17,186 nt of DNA from Haemophilus sp. (GCA_019423005.1 JAHZCF010000022.1:1-17186), one strand, 5' to 3'; positions 1 to 6,069 are shown, numbered from the stretch's first letter. A program made the numbers and translations. The notes: a model not told the origin generated them from the letters alone.

Positions 1-186
1 TTCCTCATTTGTCTTATCAGGAAGATTTTTATATTTCTCATAACATGATTCAAAAGTTTTTTGTTCCTCATATGTCCTTTTAGGTATCACATCCCCATTC
101 CAGAAACGAACAAAATAACTATTAGAAGAAACACATGCTGTCAAAATACTACAAAGCAAAAAAATACTGAGATTTATCTTACTCAT
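1..186 (-). CDS. Small lipoprotein, copy 1 (3' end beyond window)
   Basis: The reading frame is open for 62 codons from an ATG at 186 and runs off the left edge, so the C-terminus is missing. It starts MSKINLSIFLLCSILTAC: a short basic n-region, a hydrophobic core and an LTAC lipobox with the lipidated Cys at 18. Val at +2 suggests outer-membrane sorting. The visible mature part carries FVRFWNGDVI and a Cys at 48 followed by YEK and KNLP. By my hand alignment it matches the complete lipoprotein at 1061-1297 at 45 of 62 residues, so the two are tandem paralogues. A GGAGAT ribosome binding site lies 6 bases upstream of the ATG. The gene follows the small membrane gene at 223-414 by 36 bp and is probably in one operon with it. 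I do not recognise the family and assign no function. Confidence 0.75.
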   Translation of the reverse strand, partial: MSKINLSIFLLCSILTACVSSNSYFVRFWNGDVIPKRTYEEQKTFESCYEKYKNLPDKTNEE

Positions 187-222
187 TTTTTATCTCCAAA
201 ATATTTTTTCATTCCAACCGAT

Positions 223-414
223 CTAATCTCGTTTAAAAAAGAGAAGATAAATAGGCAAAGCAACCACCTGGAATTTTAGAGACATAAGTAAAGCCTCTTT
301 CATAAGAACTGCATATTGCAAATTATTTCTTCCCATATCGAACTGAACTATCACCATAAACAAGAAAAATATGAATGCAACAGCTATAAAAAACTTTAAT
401 ATTTTTAAAATCAT
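223..414 (-). CDS. Two-helix small membrane protein
   Basis: This is a 63-aa product if translation starts at the ATG at 414. An in-frame ATG at 441 would give 72 aa, but 414 is preferred: it lies one base after the stop of the upstream gene (TAA-A-ATG) and is preceded by AGAAG. Residues 3-23 and about 42-60 are hydrophobic helices, joined by a short polar stretch containing NNLQY and KEAL, and the protein ends in KRD. This predicts a hairpin with both ends in the cytoplasm. A decayed copy lies at 1326-1517, identical at 47 of 63 positions, with the second helix best conserved. The size and layout are like membrane-type immunity proteins or small regulatory membrane peptides, but nothing in the sequence settles the function. 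Confidence 0.6.
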   Translation of the reverse strand: MILKILKFFIAVAFIFFLFMVIVQFDMGRNNLQYAVLMKEALLMSLKFQVVALPIYLLFFKRD

Positions 415-415
415 T

Positions 416-634
416 TTATCTTCTGTTATACAGTGCAACACATGAAATAAATAGACTAATAACTAATGATGGAATTAAAATAAGTTCTACATCCTCAAAA
501 CTAATATAAAAAGAAACGCCCAAATTAGTATGAATTAAAATATAAATATTTCTAACAACCATCATAGACACCAATAAAGTCATAGATATATAAATAAAAC
601 ATCTAATAAAATTTATTAAAAATAACATAATCAT
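416..634 (-). CDS. Small membrane protein, unrecognised
   Basis: The 72-aa product has two strongly hydrophobic segments (about 3-33 and 50-68), with a polar middle containing FEDVE and a basic end (NRR). It has a plausible ribosome binding site (GTGAG, 10 bases upstream); a second ATG two codons in is also possible. The stop codon is one base from the start of the 63-aa gene downstream, so the two are probably translationally coupled. The stretch ELILIPSL before helix 2 resembles EALIPTL in the 81-aa neighbour and EALLMSL in the 63-aa neighbour. This suggests the three are divergent paralogues, although overall identity is low. No function is assigned. Confidence 0.55.
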   Translation of the reverse strand: MIMLFLINFIRCFIYISMTLLVSMMVVRNIYILIHTNLGVSFYISFEDVELILIPSLVISLFISCVALYNRR

Positions 635-738
635 TTATATTTTCTCACTTATTAAATTTTTTAGTAATAGTGACTATAACTTATAATACAATCTAATAAT
701 AATTAAGACGATCTTATTAAAAAATAGTTTCACTAAAC

Positions 739-984
739 TTAATGCTTTTTATTTTTTGTTCTTTTATATGATTTTATTGCAAAATCAATAAAAACAAGAG
801 GTAAATACATAGCTAGTGTTGGGATCAATGCTTCTTTAAATACATCTGAATTCCAATACACTTCATTAAACTTAAAATATATAAATAGGGAGAAAATTAT
901 CTCTCTAGAGATAAACAATAAATATAAAAGAGAAAATAACACTAGATTGCTAAACCATGAGTTTTTTCTAATCTTATTAAGCAT
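739..984 (-). CDS. Small membrane protein, unrecognised
   Basis: The 81-aa product has a basic N-terminus (MLNKIRKNS), a hydrophobic segment at about 12-36, a polar loop (FNEVYWNSDVFKEA), a second hydrophobic segment at about 52-70 and a strongly basic tail (KSYKRTKNKKH). The positive-inside rule predicts both ends in the cytoplasm. A good ribosome binding site (GGGGAAAAC then ATG) supports the start. It lies between the two lipoprotein copies, 76 bp after the stop of copy 2 and 104 bp before the 72-aa gene, all in the same direction. Its KEALIPTL motif is shared in form with both downstream membrane proteins. An orphan immunity protein against a membrane-active toxin is one possible role, inferred only from size and topology. 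Confidence 0.6.
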   Translation of the reverse strand: MLNKIRKNSWFSNLVLFSLLYLLFISREIIFSLFIYFKFNEVYWNSDVFKEALIPTLAMYLPLVFIDFAIKSYKRTKNKKH

Positions 985-1060
985 GTTTTCCCCGAGAGAT
1001 TCATGTGCGAATTAAATTATTAAACATGCATGGATTTTCAAATCAATGCACCCTACCTAG

Positions 1061-1297
1061 CTATTTTTCGTCATCAATACATTTTAATGTAGCAAGACTT
1101 GCTTTTCCCCTTTCCTCAGCTGTTCCTCTTGGTAAATTTTTAGTTTTCTCATAGCATAGATCAAATTTTTTCTCCTCCTCTGGAGTCATGTCAGATATAA
1201 CATCACCATTCCAGAACCGAACAAAATGGCTATCAGAAGAAACACATGCAGTCAAAATACTACAAATCAAAAAGAAACTGAGATTTATCTTTTTCAT
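1061..1297 (-). CDS. Small lipoprotein, copy 2 (complete)
   Basis: The 78-aa precursor has a type II signal peptide, MKKINLSFFLICSILTAC, with the lipobox LTAC and lipidated Cys at 18. Val-Ser-Ser follows, with no Asp at +2, which suggests outer-membrane sorting. The mature part is about 60 residues, polar and rich in Glu and Lys. It contains FVRFWNGDVI and two further cysteines (in DLCYEK and LKCIDD) that could form a disulfide in the periplasm. The ribosome binding site is GGAGAT, 6 bases before the ATG. It is paralogous to the truncated gene at the left edge and, like it, follows a copy of the 63-aa membrane gene, which here is a pseudogene. The family is not recognised. Confidence 0.75.
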   Translation of the reverse strand: MKKINLSFFLICSILTACVSSDSHFVRFWNGDVISDMTPEEEKKFDLCYEKTKNLPRGTAEERGKASLATLKCIDDEK

Positions 1298-1517
1298 TTT
1301 TTATCTCCAAAATATTTTAACCACTCTAATCTCGTTTAAAAAAGAGAAGATATATAGGCAAAGCAACCAGCTGAAATTTTAGAGACATAATTAAAGCCTC
1401 TTTTATCAGGAGAGCATACTGTAAATTATTTCATCCCGCATCTAATTCAGCGATCACCATAGCAAAGAAACATAGTAATGCAACAAATATAAAAAATTTT
1501 AATATTTTTAAAATAAT
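1112..1517 (-). repeat. Direct repeat block, copy B (lipoprotein + decayed membrane gene)
   Basis: Second copy of the block at 1-414. The lipoprotein gene is intact, but the membrane gene has no start codon and an internal stop. The two copies bracket the 72-aa and 81-aa membrane genes, so recombination between them would remove or amplify that interior. Confidence 0.8.
1326..1517 (-). pseudogene. Decayed copy of the 63-aa two-helix membrane protein
   Basis: Reading the minus strand from 1517 to the TAG at 1326-1328 gives 64 codons, exactly the length of the intact gene at 223-414, with 47 of 63 identical residues and no frameshift. Two lesions are visible. The initiator ATG has become ATT (1515-1517), and codon 29 (Arg in the intact copy) is TGA at 1431-1433. 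Only the second half, from NNLQY to FFKRD, stays close to the intact copy; the first helix has many substitutions. No ATG upstream of the TGA would give a full-length product, and an internal ATG at codon 44 would yield only a 20-residue fragment. Confidence 0.8.
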
Positions 1518-1659
1518 TATTTATTTAGGTAGTAAGTGTATATTATACCCATCTCCTTTCCTCTAACTAATATTAATTTTATATATTAAATATTTATACA
1601 AACTTAAAATAAAAAACCTGAAATGATATATTCTAAAAAATTAATGTTAGTATAAAAAA

Positions 1660-2025
1660 CTAAATCAGTTTATTATTCATAACAATATTTAGATCTCGTA
1701 AAAACTCATCTTTCTCAACATCTTCAAGATCCATAATTAAATCATCAAGACTATTTAAAGATAAAATTTCTTCTATATCAGAAAAGATAGAATAATGGGC
1801 TATTTTATTTCTCCCAGACAATCCTGTTATAGCGATAACATATAACATCAATTTTTCTATAGGGAGCTGAAAAGCATTTTCATACGTATCTAAAGCTGCG
1901 CCCCATTCATTTTCATTAATAGTCCAATCATGAATATAACCGCTATTAAACTTTTCTTGACACCAAGAAAAAGCATCTTGAAAGAAAATGCTTTTTAAAA
2001 AAGAATAATTTGTTCTTTTATACAT
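1660..2025 (-). CDS. Acidic 121-aa cytoplasmic protein, unrecognised
   Basis: The product has no signal peptide or membrane helix. It is rich in aromatic residues at the N-terminal half (FFQDAFSWCQEKF, GYIHDWTINENEW) and ends in an acidic helical region (DDLIMDLEDVEKDEF). The start is supported by AAGGAA 7 bases before the ATG. It is the first gene of the minus-strand patch: the next gene to the right is divergent. Size, acidity and the pattern of a Trp-containing helix followed by 'GYI...W..NE' remind me loosely of immunity-protein families (DUF2247-like) of polymorphic toxin systems, but this is an impression without a search. It could equally be an unrelated orphan. The next gene is a pseudogene after a gap of about 140 bp that is AT-rich and shows no clear terminator. 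Confidence 0.6.
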   Translation of the reverse strand: MYKRTNYSFLKSIFFQDAFSWCQEKFNSGYIHDWTINENEWGAALDTYENAFQLPIEKLMLYVIAITGLSGRNKIAHYSIFSDIEEILSLNSLDDLIMDLEDVEKDEFLRDLNIVMNNKLI

Positions 2026-2063
2026 AATTAAATTCCTTACTTAGGGATAACCACGCTGCCATT

Positions 2064-2090
2064 ATTATCAAAAATATAAATATTTATCAA
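2064..2090 (-). promoter_or_regulatory. Candidate sigma-70 promoter for the 121-aa gene
   Basis: On the minus strand TTGATA (2085-2090) and GATAAT (2064-2069) are close to the -35 and -10 consensus, with a short 15-bp spacer. They lie about 40 bp before the start codon at 2025. The surrounding AT-richness makes chance matches likely. Confidence 0.3.
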
Positions 2091-2164
2091 TTTCAAGATT
2101 ATTACTCTCCAGTTTAATACTGTTTACCAACAATCATACCAAAATTTGTTCATTCTTAAACCAA

Positions 2165-2193
2165 TTGAACACGCCGTTTAAACTAACTAATTT
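2165..2193 (+). promoter_or_regulatory. Candidate sigma-70 promoter for the glycine-zipper lipoprotein
   Basis: TTGAAC (2165-2170) and TAATTT (2188-2193) are separated by 17 bp, the optimal spacing. They lie about 100 bp upstream of the ATG at 2292, so the transcript would carry a leader containing the hairpin at 2208-2244. Confidence 0.4.
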
Positions 2194-2207
2194 TCCAAAC
2201 AGTCAAA

Positions 2208-2244
2208 GCAATCGTAAAAGGAATGCTTTTACACGCCGGATTGC
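2208..2244 (+). other. Bulged hairpin in the leader of the glycine-zipper lipoprotein
   Basis: An inner 7-bp stem GTAAAAG (2214-2220) / CTTTTAC (2226-2232) with a 5-base loop is extended by an outer 6-bp stem GCAATC (2208-2213) / GATTGC (2239-2244), leaving a 6-base bulge ACGCCG on the 3' side. There is no following T-run, so it is not an intrinsic terminator. A second copy of GCAATC follows at 2261-2266 and could compete for the outer stem. It sits about 50 bases before the start codon. Confidence 0.4.
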
Positions 2245-2291
2245 ATAAGTGCTTAGGCAAGCAATCCCGACAAAAATAGAGGTGTAGATTT

Positions 2292-2594
2292 ATGAAATCT
2301 AAATTGATGAAAGGGTTAGTGATTGTTGCATTAGCGGGAAGCTTAACCGCTTGTGAAATGGACAGACAACAACGTCATACTGCAACAGGTGCAGCAATCG
2401 GTGGCGTAGCCGGTGGTTTATTAGGTGGTGATATTGCCACAACACTCGGCGGCGCAGCATTAGGTGGCGTAATCGGTAGTCAAGTGAATAAAGGTGGAGA
2501 CCACGATGACAGAGAATATCGTCATCATAAAAAACATAAAAGACATCATCACCACAGAAGACATCGTGATTGGGATGATGACTGGGATGATTAA
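2292..2594 (+). CDS. Glycine-zipper lipoprotein with His-rich C-terminus
   Basis: The 100-aa precursor has a lipoprotein signal ending in LTAC (Cys 21). A glycine-zipper segment follows at about residues 33-68 (TGAAIGGVAGGLLGG, then LGGAALGGVIG), typical of 17-kDa-antigen/OsmB-like outer-membrane lipoproteins, in which paired Gly-rich helices pack in or on the membrane. The last 30 residues are highly polar, with nine His between 71 and 91 and a D/W-rich end (DWDDDWDD). The tail could bind metal ions, an inference from composition only. AGAGGTG upstream of the ATG is a good ribosome binding site. The gene stands alone, divergent from the minus-strand patch and convergent with the transporter gene, and is followed by a strong terminator. 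Confidence 0.85.
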   Translation: MKSKLMKGLVIVALAGSLTACEMDRQQRHTATGAAIGGVAGGLLGGDIATTLGGAALGGVIGSQVNKGGDHDDREYRHHKKHKRHHHHRRHRDWDDDWDD

Positions 2595-2614
2595 TTCAAA
2601 ATACAAATAAAAAT

Positions 2615-2656
2615 GACCGCACTTTTGAGATAAAAATCAAAGTGCGGTCGTTTTTT
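2615..2656. terminator. Bidirectional terminator made of inverted uptake sequences
   Basis: GACCGCACTTTTGA (2615-2628) pairs with TCAAAGTGCGGTC (2637-2649), leaving an 8-base loop. A T-run follows on the + strand (2651-2656), and an A-rich stretch precedes the stem, giving U-runs both ways. Each arm contains a perfect 9-bp uptake sequence (2616-2624 and 2640-2648). It lies between two convergent genes and can serve both. Confidence 0.9.
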
Positions 2657-2682
2657 AGGGATTATTTATGAATTAATAAGGA

Positions 2683-4137
2683 TTACCACCAGCCAAGGAG
2701 TTTCATCCATAATCCACCCACACCAAACCAAATCACTAATGAGAGGATGGAAACAATAAAGCTCACGCCCCACCATTGACCGGTTGAGTTATAACCAGAA
2801 CCGTATAAAGCTGGACCAGGACCACCTGCATATTGCGTTAAGCTCATGGATAATGTTGAGGTGTAACCTAAACCAATTGCAGCAATGATTGGTGGTGTAC
2901 CCACAGCGATAGCCGCTGCCACGAAAGCAAGATACATTGCGGAAATATGCGCCATGGCTGAAGCAAAGAAATAGCGGGTATAGAAATACACTAACACTAA
3001 AATAGTAAAGGCAACTGGCCAGCTGAAACCGCCCACAGATGAGGAAATGTGGGTTGAGATCCAAGTAATAGCACCGTATTTATTGAGTGCATTTGCCATC
3101 ATGACCAATACTGCAAACCAGAACATCGTATCCCATGCGGTGGTTTCTGCTACGATATTTTTCCAGCTCATAATATTGGTTAATAATAAAATCACTAAAC
3201 CGATAAACGCTGAAATTGTTGCAGGAATATGGAAGACTAAATCACCCACCGTCCAAAGGAATAAAAGAAGGATAAAGTCTAGGGCAAGAATCCATTCTGC
3301 TTTGCTCATTGGGCCCATGCTTTTTAATTCTTCACGTGCCATTTCTGCCATTTTAGGCGTATCTTTTAATTCTGGCGGATAAATTAAATACACGAAATAA
3401 GGCAAGACGATTAGGCTCACAATACCCGGTACGATCGCCCCTAAGAACCATGTCATCCAAGTGATTTCTACACCTTGGCTTTTCGCGAGTTCTGCAATTA
3501 ACGGGTTACCCGCCATGGCGGTTAAGAACATGGTACAAATAATGGTATCGATTTGAGAGACAGCAATCGCTAAGAAAGCACCTGCACGACGAGCAGTTGG
3601 ACCCGGTTTGGACTCATATGCATCAGCAATAGATTGCATAATAGGGTACATAATACCGCCCCCACGCGCAGAAGCCGAAGGAATACCCGGACCGATAACA
3701 ACATCAGCCAATGCCATACCATAAGCCACACCCATCATTTTTTTACCAAAACGACCAACGAAGTACAGTGCGATACGTTTACCTAAACCGGTTTTAATCA
3801 CCGCTCGAGATAAAAACATAGCAATAGCAATCAACCAAATTGTGCCGTTAGCAAAGCCAGATAACATACCAACATCACCTTGTTTTGGTGAGATCGGTGT
3901 AAGCCCAGTCAAACCACTAATCACTAAGGCAACTAGCGTTGCAGCACCCATAGGCATTGCTTTAGCAATAATAGCCACAATGGTTGCCACAAATAGCGCT
4001 AGCATTCCCCATGCTTTTGCGGATAAACCTTCTGGTGTTGGGATCAACCAAATCCCTAAACCAACGATGACGGCAATCAGCAGACCTTGCCATTTAAATC
4101 CAAGTTTGACTTCTACTACTGGAATTTTACTTTCCAT
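2683..4137 (-). CDS. DASS-family dicarboxylate/2-oxoglutarate-malate type transporter
   Basis: The 484-aa polytopic inner-membrane protein has roughly 12-14 hydrophobic segments. It belongs to the divalent anion:Na+ symporter (DASS/SLC13) family, in the branch of 2-oxoglutarate/malate translocators, CitT and TtdT. Supporting motifs are PSASARGGGI at 153-162, TAMAGNPL at 206-213 and SLTQYAGGPGPALYGSGY at 432-449; these are the substrate-loop signatures in the two halves of the fold. Expected substrates are C4-C6 di- or tricarboxylates such as malate, succinate, 2-oxoglutarate or citrate; I cannot tell which, nor whether it is a symporter or exchanger. TAGGAG 8 bases before the ATG supports the start. 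It is transcribed separately from the aldehyde dehydrogenase upstream, because a terminator lies between them, and it ends at a terminator shared with the convergent gene. H. influenzae has a similar gene (HI0020), from memory. Confidence 0.85.
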   Translation of the reverse strand: MESKIPVVEVKLGFKWQGLLIAVIVGLGIWLIPTPEGLSAKAWGMLALFVATIVAIIAKAMPMGAATLVALVISGLTGLTPISPKQGDVGMLSGFANGTIWLIAIAMFLSRAVIKTGLGKRIALYFVGRFGKKMMGVAYGMALADVVIGPGIPSASARGGGIMYPIMQSIADAYESKPGPTARRAGAFLAIAVSQIDTIICTMFLTAMAGNPLIAELAKSQGVEITWMTWFLGAIVPGIVSLIVLPYFVYLIYPPELKDTPKMAEMAREELKSMGPMSKAEWILALDFILLLFLWTVGDLVFHIPATISAFIGLVILLLTNIMSWKNIVAETTAWDTMFWFAVLVMMANALNKYGAITWISTHISSSVGGFSWPVAFTILVLVYFYTRYFFASAMAHISAMYLAFVAAAIAVGTPPIIAAIGLGYTSTLSMSLTQYAGGPGPALYGSGYNSTGQWWGVSFIVSILSLVIWFGVGGLWMKLLGWW

Positions 4138-4203
4138 AGGATAACTCCTAGATAAATGAACAAAAAATAATTCATCACGTATAACAACCGCGATGCAATC
4201 GAT

Positions 4204-4236
4204 TAAATAAGCGGCTATAAAGATACCACTTATTTA
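4204..4236 (-). promoter_or_regulatory. Inverted repeat upstream of the transporter (possible operator or leader hairpin)
   Basis: On the minus strand TAAATAAGTGG (4226-4236) pairs with CCGCTTATTTA (4204-4214), 11 bp with one G-U wobble, around an 11-base loop. It lies 67-99 bp before the start codon. A weak promoter-like pair, TTTACT and TATCTT with a 16-bp spacer, would put its -10 inside the dyad. There is no T-run, so it is not an ordinary terminator. Confidence 0.35.
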
Positions 4237-4296
4237 GTACGAGTAAAGATTTAAGGCGCGTTTTTTAATAGAATCTAATCATAATTTGATATAGGT

Positions 4297-4338
4297 AAAA
4301 AAATAACCGCACTTTTGAGATACAAATCAAAGTGCGGT
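4297..4338 (-). terminator. Uptake-sequence terminator downstream of the aldehyde dehydrogenase
   Basis: ACCGCACTTTTGA (4306-4318) pairs with TCAAAGTGCGGT (4327-4338). On the minus strand the hairpin is followed by seven T (4297-4303). Both arms hold a perfect uptake sequence (4306-4314 and 4330-4338). The sequence is nearly identical to the terminator at 2615-2656, including the loop. Confidence 0.85.
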
Positions 4339-4365
4339 CATTTTTTTAGGTTAGAAAGTGAATGA

Positions 4366-5850
4366 TTAATACATGCCTTCGCGCTCTTCACGGGTGCTGA
4401 TGAAGATATTTTTCACCTGTGTATAAGCGTCAAGCATCATTTTATGGGTTTCACGACCTATACCGGATGTTTTATAACCACCGAAAGGAGCGCCAGCTGG
4501 TAAACGGTTATAGCAGTTCACCCAAACACGACCGGTTTCAAGTGCGCGTGCAACTCGTAGCGCACGGTTAATGTTATATGTCCACACCGCGCCACCTAGG
4601 CCATAATCACTGTCATTTGCCATTTTAATTACATCTGCTTCATCCTTAAATTTGATTACCACAGCAACCGGACCAAAAATTTCTTCTTGTGCCACGCGTT
4701 TTTTGTTATCTGGAGCTAAAATTAAGGTTGGTTGGAAAAATTCGCCTCGAGCCAATGCCGGGTCGGTTGATTTACCTCCACCAAGGATGATTTGACACCC
4801 TTCTTCTTTAGCAATATCAACATACTTGCTAATAACTTTAACTTGATTTCCGTTTACTTGCGCCCCCATTTGCGTGTCATCTTCCCAAGGTAAGCCGACT
4901 TTAACTTTCTTAAATTCTTCTTTTAGTGCCGCGATAAATTTATCGTAAACGCTTTCTTGTACGAAAATACGTGAACCGGCACAACACACTTGCCCTTGGT
5001 TGAAGAGAATTCCTTTTTGTGCGCCCTCCAATGCTTTATCAAATGGCATATCGTCAAAGAAAATATTGGCTGATTTACCACCTAATTCCAAGGTGGATGG
5101 AATCAACATTTCAGCAGCAGCCACACCAATTTTTCTACCGATTTCGGTGGAACCGGTGAATGCCAGTTTGTTAAATCCAGTATGGTGCAACATGTATTCA
5201 CCAGATTTAGAACCCTTACCAGTAATAACATTGAAGACACCTTTCGGTAATAAATGATTAATTTTTTGAGCTAAGGAAAGTAAGCTCAATGAAGTAGAGG
5301 AAGATGGGTGAATCACGACGGTACAACCTGCTGCCAATGCCGGTGCTATTTTCCATGCAGCCATTAAGAACGGAAAGTTCCATGGAATAATTTGACCAAC
5401 AACGCCAATAGGCTCGCGTAAAATCAACGACAAATCTTCGCTATCCAGTTGGTTTGCAACACCTTCTTCGGCGCGAATAACACTGGCAAAATAACGGAAA
5501 TGATCTGATGCCAACGGAATATCTGCTGCGCGTGTTTCTCGAATCGGTTTACCGTTATCCAACGTTTCTTGTAAAGCGAATAATTCAGTATTTTCGTCAA
5601 TAATATCTGCAATTTTATTCAAAATTGTAGCTCGTTCCGTTGCGCTGGTATTTTTCCAGGTTTTAAAGGCCTCTTTCGCAGCATTTACTGCAGCATCGAC
5701 ATCTGCATCCGTAGCGTCAATAAAGGTGGCTAAGGCTTCACCATTTGCAGGGTTATATGCTGTTAAGGTATTACCCTCAGAGCCATTTGTCCATTCGCCG
5801 TTGATCAATAAACCATAGTGTTTATCAAAGACATTAAGATCTTTTGTCAT
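4366..5850 (-). CDS. NAD(P)-dependent aldehyde dehydrogenase, AldB-like
   Basis: The 494-aa protein has the usual length for the aldehyde dehydrogenase superfamily and oxidises an aldehyde, probably a short aliphatic one, to the acid in the cytoplasm. All key residues are visible: Asn158 in PWNFPF, general base Glu255 in LELGGKS, nucleophile Cys289 in GQVCCAGSR and the EEIFGPV motif. The end, GYKTSGIGRETHKMML, is very like E. coli AldB. The ATG at 5850 is preferred over an in-frame ATG at 5883 because AGGAG lies 7 bases upstream and the extra 11 residues are not family-like. The cofactor-binding Lys and Glu of ALDH2 (Lys192, Glu195) correspond to His181 and Ser184 here, so cofactor preference may differ. 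A CRP-type promoter precedes it. The true substrate is not shown by the sequence. Confidence 0.9.
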   Translation of the reverse strand: MTKDLNVFDKHYGLLINGEWTNGSEGNTLTAYNPANGEALATFIDATDADVDAAVNAAKEAFKTWKNTSATERATILNKIADIIDENTELFALQETLDNGKPIRETRAADIPLASDHFRYFASVIRAEEGVANQLDSEDLSLILREPIGVVGQIIPWNFPFLMAAWKIAPALAAGCTVVIHPSSSTSLSLLSLAQKINHLLPKGVFNVITGKGSKSGEYMLHHTGFNKLAFTGSTEIGRKIGVAAAEMLIPSTLELGGKSANIFFDDMPFDKALEGAQKGILFNQGQVCCAGSRIFVQESVYDKFIAALKEEFKKVKVGLPWEDDTQMGAQVNGNQVKVISKYVDIAKEEGCQIILGGGKSTDPALARGEFFQPTLILAPDNKKRVAQEEIFGPVAVVIKFKDEADVIKMANDSDYGLGGAVWTYNINRALRVARALETGRVWVNCYNRLPAGAPFGGYKTSGIGRETHKMMLDAYTQVKNIFISTREEREGMY

Positions 5851-5951
5851 CTGTTTTCTCCTTTTTTCTACGTTGTGAATCAAAGTAATACCTAATCTTT
5901 TTACACCATCAGGTCTTTAATATTTTGTCCGTAAAAGAGGACTATGGGGTG

Positions 5952-5997
5952 ATTTTAGTACAAGACAAGACTTAAAACTGGGAGACAGATCACATTT
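5952..5997 (-). promoter_or_regulatory. Candidate class II CRP-dependent promoter
   Basis: The minus strand carries TGTGATCTGTCTCCCA (5979-5994), one mismatch from the core TGTGA-N6-TCACA and preceded by AAA as in the full consensus. A -10 hexamer TAAAAT lies at 5952-5957, 21 bp downstream of the core. That places the site centre at about -41.5 from the expected start near 5945, the classic class II geometry. The transcript would have a leader of about 95 bases before the aldehyde dehydrogenase start. Confidence 0.55.
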
Positions 5998-6069
5998 TGG
6001 TGTTGAGAAGGAAAGGTAGAGAAAATTGATTTGATAGGTGAAAAAAACAAAGTACAGAAAAACTTATTG

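Larger units (their letters stand above)
1..414 (-). repeat. Direct repeat block, copy A (lipoprotein + small membrane gene)
   Basis: This block aligns with 1112-1517 over nearly its whole length: partial lipoprotein gene, then spacer, then a 63-codon membrane protein gene. Copy A's spacer is 8 bp longer, which is the only clear length difference I see. Homology stops abruptly just upstream of the membrane gene (415 onward versus 1518 onward). Both ORFs of copy A are open, unlike copy B. The left end is cut by the window edge, so the true repeat may be longer. Confidence 0.8.

Noticed and set aside
1188..1382. Plus-strand frame across the lipoprotein copy 2 start region
   Set aside because: It is antisense to the lipoprotein gene and the pseudogene end, and a similar frame at 61-279 arises only because the region is duplicated.
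1431..1433. TGA inside the decayed membrane gene as a recoded (selenocysteine) codon
   Set aside because: The intact copy has an ordinary Arg codon there, the start codon is also lost, and no selenocysteine element is apparent.
3047..3382. Plus-strand open frame opposite the transporter gene
   Set aside because: It lies wholly inside a well-supported gene on the other strand, has no ribosome binding site or recognisable protein features, and is typical of a shadow frame. The same applies to other frames antisense to the large genes.
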